From NCBI GenBank assembly GCA_964569815.1, contig CAZMUN010000042.1, positions 1 to 9,266 on the forward strand: a stretch of DNA of 9,266 bases. The letters are read 5' to 3'. The notes under the pieces were generated by a model, which saw nothing but the letters and a program-made list of their open reading frames with translations, made no database searches and was not told the origin of the DNA. Both the position numbers and the translations under genes were made by a program. How positions within the stretch are numbered: the stretch's first letter is position 1; each line of letters opens with the position of its first letter. The stretch is from CAZMUN01 sp964569815 (lineage in GTDB: Archaea > Iainarchaeota > Iainarchaeia > Iainarchaeales > GCA-2688035). Of the stretch, positions 5,703-9,266 are shown piece by piece.

Positions 5703-5815
5703 AAAAAGCGATATCTTAATTAACTCCCCTGCACTGTAGTTATTCTGCATAAAAAATTCAGCCAGAAGCACAAGGCAGAGCAGCGCATTTTAGGGGTGTG
5801 GCATTCCCCTGCAAT
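5703..5815 (+). repeat. dispersed structured repeat, copy C
   Basis: It shares with copy B an upstream AAAAAG, a TTAATTAA box (5716-5723) and TCCCCTGCA (5725-5733), then the core shared by all three. Hairpin 1 is TCAGCC (5758-5763) with GGCAGA (5774-5779), one A-A mismatch. Hairpin 2 is AGGGG (5792-5796) with CCCCT (5806-5810). TCCCCTGCA occurs again at 5805-5813, so the core is bracketed by 9-base direct repeats. A run of T residues from 5819 to 5827 follows hairpin 2 by a few bases, which would end a plus-strand transcript. If the TTAATTAA box is a promoter, an RNA of about 80 bases from near 5745 would result. Confidence 0.8.
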
Positions 5816-5818
5816 CTC

Positions 5819-5827
5819 TTTTTTTTT
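5819..5827 (+). terminator. T run ending a plus-strand transcript through repeat copy C
   Basis: Nine T residues follow the GC-rich hairpin at 5792-5810 after about eight bases. T runs are the main intrinsic termination signal in archaea. It overlaps the TAA of the converging glutamate dehydrogenase gene (5826-5828). It could end the PhoU-gene transcript or a short RNA from copy C. Confidence 0.4.
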
Positions 5828-7028
5828 ACAGGCTGGAGCGTGCCTTTTTTGCTTCAAGAATTCTTGCAATTGCAATCCTGTAGGCAGCGTTCCTGTAATC
5901 TGTTTTGTTTTCTTCTGCAGACCTGTAAACTTTTTCAAATGCTGCAACCATCTTTTCACGAAACTTTTTTTCAAGCCGTTCTTCCTCAAAAAAGTTTCCG
6001 GACCTGTTTTGCGCCCATTCAAGATAGCTTGCGGTAACGCCGCCTGCGTTTGCAAGCACGTCAGGCAAAACCCTGACTCCTTTTTTGAGAACTGTTTCCT
6101 CGGCATCGGATGCAATCGGGCCGTTGGCCAATTCTATGACGATTTTGGCTTTTACCTTTGAAGCGTTTTCTTTTGTTATGGCATTATCCAAAGCCGCTAA
6201 GGCAAGCACATCCACTTCAAGCCCTAAAAGCTCTTCGTTGGAAATTTTTTCCGCGTTCTCCAAATCCTTTACTCGGCCTGTTTGCTTTTTTGCTTGAGCA
6301 GCCTTTTCAACGTCAAGGCCTTTTTTGTTAAATGCAGCGCCTTTGCTGTCACTCAAGGCAACAGCCTTGAACCCTTTTTCAGAGCAAAGCCCTGCAAAAT
6401 GCCTTCCAGCGTTTCCCGTTCCCTGTACTGCAACAGTTGTTTGCTTTGGCTTCATTTTGCTGTTTTTCATGAACTCTCTTAAAACAATCATTGCGCCCTT
6501 GGCTGTTGCACCATCCCTTATTTTTATGCCTCCGAGCTCCAAAGGCTTTCCGGTAACCATTCCTGGTTCTTTTCTTTTTGCAATTTTTTCAAACTCGTCC
6601 AAAATCCAGGCCATTGTTTGGGCGTTGGTTGAAACATCTGGTGCAGGAATGTCCTTTTTTTGGCCCCAGAATTTGGCAAACGCTTTTGCGTAAGCGCGGC
6701 TTATTTCTTCCAACTGCTTTTCATCAAAGTCTTTGGGGTTGAATTTGACTCCGCCTTTTGCTCCGCCAAAGGGCAGCCCTAAAAGGCTTGTTTTAATGCT
6801 CATCCAAAAAGCAAGGGCCTTTACTTCGTTTTCCGAAACCCCTGGATGGAACCTTATTCCGCCCTTGCCTGGCCCCAAGTCATTGCTGTGCAAAATTCTC
6901 CAGGCAGGAAAGCTTCCAAAAGAGGTTTCAAGCCTTGCCTTTTTTATTCTTTCAAATGAAAGAAGCGCTTTTCTCTCTTCCGGCTTTACCACGCCCTGGC
7001 TTTCCATTTCTTGTAGAAAGAATTCCAC
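5826..7028 (-). CDS. gdhA: glutamate dehydrogenase
   Basis: From GTG 7028 the product has 400 residues. It shows the Glu/Leu/Phe dehydrogenase landmarks: LGPGKGGIRFHPGV (51-64), the catalytic-lysine segment IKTSLLGLPFGGAKGGV with K79 and K91, the catalytic aspartate in PAPDVSTNAQTMAW (D131), and the second-domain nucleotide loop VQGTGNAG (201-208, GxGxxG). Near the C-terminus LPDVLANAGGVTASYLEW is the conserved substrate-domain hinge. It interconverts glutamate and 2-oxoglutarate plus ammonia with NAD(P). Ten extra in-frame codons upstream (CTG at 7053-7055, then SEENPFESV) resemble the usual N-terminus of this family (NPFE), and an excellent AGGAG lies six bases before that CTG. The true start is therefore probably CTG 7055, giving 410 residues. 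It is last in a tight minus-strand series. Confidence 0.95.
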   Translation of the reverse strand: MEFFLQEMESQGVVKPEERKALLSFERIKKARLETSFGSFPAWRILHSNDLGPGKGGIRFHPGVSENEVKALAFWMSIKTSLLGLPFGGAKGGVKFNPKDFDEKQLEEISRAYAKAFAKFWGQKKDIPAPDVSTNAQTMAWILDEFEKIAKRKEPGMVTGKPLELGGIKIRDGATAKGAMIVLREFMKNSKMKPKQTTVAVQGTGNAGRHFAGLCSEKGFKAVALSDSKGAAFNKKGLDVEKAAQAKKQTGRVKDLENAEKISNEELLGLEVDVLALAALDNAITKENASKVKAKIVIELANGPIASDAEETVLKKGVRVLPDVLANAGGVTASYLEWAQNRSGNFFEEERLEKKFREKMVAAFEKVYRSAEENKTDYRNAAYRIAIARILEAKKARSSL

Positions 7029-7059
7029 GCTTTCAAAAGGGTTTTCTTCAGACAGTTAA

Positions 7060-7066
7060 ATCTCCT
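7060..7066 (-). promoter_or_regulatory. ribosome-binding site that favours a CTG start for gdhA
   Basis: On the minus strand AGGAGAT lies here, with AGGAG six bases upstream of CTG 7053-7055 and overlapping the TAG (7065-7067) of the aldo/keto reductase gene. No comparable sequence precedes the GTG at 7026-7028. The in-frame codons between them encode SEENPFESV, like known glutamate dehydrogenase N-termini. Confidence 0.6.
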
Positions 7067-7895
7067 AGTACTCGAATTCGGAAAAAGGCGGGTTAACCTG
7101 CCTCTTGTTTTCGTTTATTGCATCGATTTTTTTGATTTCTTCTTTGCTTAACCCAAAGTCAAAGATGTTTATGTTTTCTTCAAGGTGCTTTTCCGAACCC
7201 GATTTTGGTATTGCCACAAGGCCTTTTTGCAGAAGCCATTTCAAAGAAACCTGTGCAGCCGTTTTTTCATGGGCTTCCCCTATTTCTTTCAGCGCAGAAT
7301 TTTTCATTACCTCGCCGCGTGCAATAGGCGAGTATGCTGTCACAACAATATCGTTTTCTTTGCAGAACTCCAAAAGCTCTTTTTGGTAAAGCAGTGGGTG
7401 GAATTCAACCTGGTTTGTCGCAATCTTCAGGCCAAGCTCTTCTGCAACCGGCAGCGTGTCCTTCAAATGGTTTATGGTGAAATTGCTTACTCCGATTGCC
7501 CTGACAAGGTCGCCGTCCTGCAGCTTTTTGAATGCAGTGAATATTTCCCTTATGTTTTCGTTTTTTTTCGGCCAGTGGACTAAGTAAAGGTCTATGAAGG
7601 CACTTCCAAGCTTTGCAATAGATTCCTTGGCTGATTCCATTACAGAGTCATGGCTCCAGTCTTCTGGCCAGAACTTGGTTGTAATGAACAGCTCTGACCT
7701 GTTAAAGCCTTTTATGCCTTCTCCGACCTCTTTTTCGTTTCCGTATATTTCTGCTGTGTCAATATGACGATATCCCAAAGCAAGGGCCTTTTTTACGGAC
7801 TCAACACAGTTTTTTCCAGTAAGCTTCCAGGTGCCCAGCCCAATTATGGGAATTTTGGTTCCGTTTGCCAACTCGATTTTGTCATCCTGCTTCAC
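7065..7895 (-). CDS. aldo/keto reductase
   Basis: The product has 276 residues from GTG 7895. Numbering from the longer frame (GTG 7904, 279 residues), the aldo/keto reductase tetrad is complete: D49 and Y54 (HIDTAEIYGNE), K77 (TTKFW) and H110 (LVHWP). Also present are GLGTWKL near the start, GVSNF (138-142), NQVEFHP (164-170) and the NADPH-binding IPKSGSEKHLEEN (232-244). The family reduces carbonyls to alcohols using NADPH; the substrate cannot be read from sequence, and 2,5-diketogluconate-reductase-like enzymes are the nearest style. The start 7895 is chosen because AGGAGGTG (7902-7909) sits six bases before it and itself contains the 7904 GTG. It lies between NAD kinase and gdhA with almost no spacing. 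Confidence 0.92.
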   Translation of the reverse strand: MKQDDKIELANGTKIPIIGLGTWKLTGKNCVESVKKALALGYRHIDTAEIYGNEKEVGEGIKGFNRSELFITTKFWPEDWSHDSVMESAKESIAKLGSAFIDLYLVHWPKKNENIREIFTAFKKLQDGDLVRAIGVSNFTINHLKDTLPVAEELGLKIATNQVEFHPLLYQKELLEFCKENDIVVTAYSPIARGEVMKNSALKEIGEAHEKTAAQVSLKWLLQKGLVAIPKSGSEKHLEENINIFDFGLSKEEIKKIDAINENKRQVNPPFSEFEY

Positions 7896-7901
7896 AAAAA
7901 A

Positions 7902-7909
7902 CACCTCCT
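7902..7909 (-). promoter_or_regulatory. strong ribosome-binding site setting the aldo/keto reductase start
   Basis: AGGAGGTG on the minus strand, followed by six T and then GTG 7893-7895. It overlaps the TAG stop (7908-7910) of the NAD kinase gene, so the two genes are translationally linked. The GTG inside this sequence (7902-7904) is too close to be the start. Confidence 0.75.
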
Positions 7910-8642
7910 AAAGCTTTACGAAAAGCGCGTTTTCTCCTCTCCTAATTCTTAATTCCTTACCTATTTTTTTCCTTATTTTTCCATCTATTACTGCAACATA
8001 TTCCCCTTTTTCAAACCCATATGCCCTTATTTTTGCCTTTGGTTCCAGATAAAACGGCTTCATTTTCCTGTTCAAAGGGTTGCTTGGAACTACGCTTAGC
8101 TTATTGCTTCCAATTGCAAGCCTTTTTCCGGCCGCGCTAAAAGCATGCCCTGAACTGCCTGTTGGGGTTGCAAAAATCACGCCGTCTGCTTCAACGTTAA
8201 TCAAACGCTGGCCTGCTTTGAGCTTGAATACGGCAAGGTCCCCGCTTTTTTTGTTGACAACCAAAACCTCGTTCAAGGCTTCCGGCAAAGGGCTGCCGTC
8301 AACAATGGCCTGAAGCCTTAGCCTTTCTTCAACCGAAAAACGGTTGTCGGAAAGCCTGTGAAGCGTTTTCTCCATTTTTTCAGGCTTTACATGCATCAGC
8401 GCGTTTCTTGAGCCTGCGGCAATTCCCAAAACAGGGATCCTGCCTTTGGTTTTCCTGACAGTTCTCAGCAGGGTTCCGTCGCCTCCAAGCACTACCGCTG
8501 CCTTGTGTTGGGCTTTTCCAAAAGCCTTTTTTCTTATGTCCACGCACTTGCATTTTTCGTGCAAAATGCCTTTGGCTTTGGCTGCAAGCTTTTTTACCGC
8601 GGGCCTTTCAAAGTGGCCTGTTACCAAAATCCTGTTAGACAA
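7908..8642 (-). CDS. nadK: NAD kinase
   Basis: From TTG 8642 the product has 244 residues. It carries the NAD kinase GGDGT motif (53-57, with LGGDGTLLRT), the NE pair (124-125, ALNEVLVV), and the glycine-rich TPTGSSGHAFSAAG (159-172), all in family order. The enzyme phosphorylates NAD to NADP, which both downstream redox genes could use. The frame stays open to 8804, but the extra 54 codons are better explained as a shadow of a rubredoxin-like gene read in another frame. TTG 8642 lies one base beyond that gene's stop and puts about four residues before the first beta strand (RILVTGH). ATG 8669 or 8672 is possible too. The segment after GIAAGS lacks the usual G-x-L-G-F-L form, a mild oddity. 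Confidence 0.88.
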   Translation of the reverse strand: MSNRILVTGHFERPAVKKLAAKAKGILHEKCKCVDIRKKAFGKAQHKAAVVLGGDGTLLRTVRKTKGRIPVLGIAAGSRNALMHVKPEKMEKTLHRLSDNRFSVEERLRLQAIVDGSPLPEALNEVLVVNKKSGDLAVFKLKAGQRLINVEADGVIFATPTGSSGHAFSAAGKRLAIGSNKLSVVPSNPLNRKMKPFYLEPKAKIRAYGFEKGEYVAVIDGKIRKKIGKELRIRRGENALFVKL

Positions 8643-8643
8643 C

Positions 8644-8876
8644 CTAAAAACCCATTTCGCCTTTTGCATCATCTTTTCCAATGCTTTCATAAGCATTCTT
8701 AGTATTGCAAGTGGGGCACTCTTCCGGGCCCTTTTCACCGTAATGAATGTCGCCACATACACTGCATTTCCAAAAGCTTTTTGCCGTCCTCTCACCTCTT
8801 TCACTATTTCTTGCCCAAAACCTTTAAGCTTTCATCTTTCTTTGACTCAATCTTTTTCTTGAATTTTTCGCCTCAT
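8644..8876 (-). pseudogene. rubredoxin-like small zinc/iron-ribbon protein, frame-broken
   Basis: In the minus-strand frame ending with TAG 8644-8646 the last 45 residues are KSFWKCSVCGDIHYGEKGPE, then ECPTCNTKNAYESIGKDDAK and GEMGF. The CxxCG...CPxC arrangement with aromatic W and Y is the rubredoxin/rubrerythrin C-terminal metal site. No ATG, GTG or TTG opens this frame before an upstream TAA. A sensible N-terminus is found in a neighbouring frame (GEKFKKKIESKKDESLKVLG, 8872 downward), preceded in the third frame by ATG 8876 (ATGAGGCG; removing one G would give an MSEKF start). At least two frameshifts are therefore needed to join a roughly 75-residue protein. It is either a decayed gene or a low-quality stretch of sequence. 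It would deliver or accept electrons, and it abuts NAD kinase. Confidence 0.6.
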
Positions 8877-8887
8877 TTCACTGGCCC

Positions 8888-9073
8888 TTGGGTTCTAGGG
8901 TTACCCGTGTTTCTGCTTCAAAAATAGTGAACCCGATAAAGCTTTCCAAAGAAACCGTTCTTTACAGGATAAAAAGGCTTGTTGAAAACCAATTTGTCAA
9001 CGGCTTTTACTGCCTTTGGGCTGGGTTCCTTTTAAAACAAGGGAACGCAAAGGCAACTCAAAGCAGGAGCTAA
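8888..9073 (+). pseudogene. Lrp/AsnC-type HTH fragment
   Basis: The plus-strand frame from TTG 8888 to TAA 9071-9073 encodes SRVTRVSASKIVNPIKLSKE followed by TVLYRIKRLVENQFVNGFYC. This is the [N]SR.s...i...[LV]SKE.V.YRI.[KR]L.[EK]...I.G[FY]Y pattern of Lrp/AsnC-type winged-helix N-terminal domains common in archaea. The usual first helix (D-x-x-D-x-x-I-L-x-x-L) is missing, and after GFYCL the sequence (WAGFLLKQGNAKATQSRS) no longer resembles the family, which normally continues into a hinge and ligand-binding domain. It is an internal fragment of about 45 recognisable residues with no good ribosome-binding site. I regard it as a relic. Confidence 0.55.
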
Positions 9074-9086
9074 AATGCGGTTTAGG

Positions 9087-9212
9087 CTAAAAGATGCTTT
9101 CTTCAGGGCTGGTGGAATCAGTGGATGAAACAAAGTCAAAGAGCTCTTTGGCCTTTTTCTCTCTGTTCTTTTTTAGCTGCTTCTTGAGAGCTTGCTGATT
9201 TTTTTGAGGCAT
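9087..9212 (-). CDS. small basic protein, unrecognised (41 aa)
   Basis: The minus-strand frame runs from ATG 9210-9212 to TAG 9087-9089. The first 20 or so residues are strongly basic and helical (PQKNQQALKKQLKKNREKKA), then ELFDFVSSTDSTSPEESIF is acidic and serine-rich. No family is recognised. Support comes from a TATA-like TTTAATAA (9241-9248, minus strand) about 32 bases before the ATG, which would place transcription only a few bases ahead of the start codon, and from the lack of any competing frame. A nucleic-acid-binding or ribosome-associated role would be a guess. Confidence 0.4.
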   Translation of the reverse strand: MPQKNQQALKKQLKKNREKKAKELFDFVSSTDSTSPEESIF

Positions 9213-9240
9213 ACTCTAAAAAACAATTGAAAAAAAAGTA

Positions 9241-9248
9241 TTATTAAA
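9241..9248 (-). promoter_or_regulatory. TATA-like box for the small basic ORF
   Basis: TTTAATAA on the minus strand, centred about 32 bases before ATG 9212. This predicts a start near 9218 and a very short or absent leader. The sequence between is AT-rich with a long T run and no ribosome-binding motif, which fits near-leaderless expression. Confidence 0.4.
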
Positions 9249-9266
9249 GCATGTTTATTGTTTCCG

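Noticed and set aside
5606..5704. Minus-strand frame of 32 codons (TTG start) ending SENMLKFVSKTKNEL between the PhoU gene and repeat copy C
   Set aside because: It reads like coding sequence, but I recognise no family, its upstream part runs into the repeat, and there is no promoter or ribosome-binding site at a sensible distance. It may be a relic.
5725..5813. TCCCCTGCA direct repeats of copy C as a target-site duplication
   Set aside because: Copy B has the same left sequence plus further shared bases upstream, so the left copy belongs to the repeat itself and is not duplicated target.
5720..6115. Long minus-strand frame through repeat copy C and the 3' part of gdhA, and similar minus frames through copies A and B
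   Set aside because: The repeat does encode RCSAL-like residues on the minus strand in all copies, but stops and frame breaks differ and the conserved pattern is structural, not coding.
8647..8804. N-terminal 54-residue extension of NAD kinase
   Set aside because: The same bases encode a clear CxxC...CxxC ribbon in another frame, and family members start close to the RILVTGH strand.

Overview
The window looks archaeal, probably from an uncultivated small-genome (DPANN-type) lineage. This is inference, from: TATA-like boxes (TTTATATA, TTTAATTA, TTTTATAA) about 25 bases before start sites; at least one apparently leaderless gene; archaeal versions of NAD kinase, an Lrp-type HTH and a PhoU-domain protein; and very tight minus-strand gene packing at the right end. 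No taxonomic marker gene is present, so the lineage stays open.

Layout. Bases 1-670 hold debris of a defence region on the minus strand: the 5' end of a DUF262/GmrSD-type gene, a small coiled-coil ORF, and a C-terminal fragment of a type I restriction HsdR subunit. A leaderless class II Fic gene follows (721-1683, plus). Its TATA box lies inside a near-perfect 16-base inverted repeat. Next come a minus-strand pair, a Fur-family metal regulator (2058-2477) and an overlapping 46-residue ribbon-helix-helix-like gene, and then the divergent plus-strand znuA-znuC-znuB zinc uptake operon (2558-5017). A palindrome in the shared fur/znuA intergenic region is the likely metal operator. The znuC frame has one in-frame TAA between its Walker A half and its signature half. 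A PhoU-domain ORF without the usual N-terminal region follows at 5043-5600.

From 5826 on, everything recognisable on the minus strand is a compact series: a rubredoxin-like small gene (frame-broken), NAD kinase, aldo/keto reductase, and glutamate dehydrogenase. NAD kinase makes NADP, and both downstream enzymes belong to NAD(P)-dependent families, so the group is coherent around pyridine-nucleotide redox chemistry. An internal fragment of an Lrp/AsnC-type HTH protein (plus) and a small basic ORF (minus) close the window.

The most interesting unexplained signal is a dispersed element of about 80-115 bases. It occurs three times in the same orientation (about 585-667, 1743-1855, 5703-5815). 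Each copy can fold into two hairpins in the same places, and the stem sequences differ between copies while pairing is largely kept. The copies sit at module boundaries: one starts where HsdR homology stops, the first two bracket the fic gene, and the last two bracket the metal-uptake module. It may be a structured RNA family, a small non-autonomous mobile element, or a recombination site for swapping gene modules.
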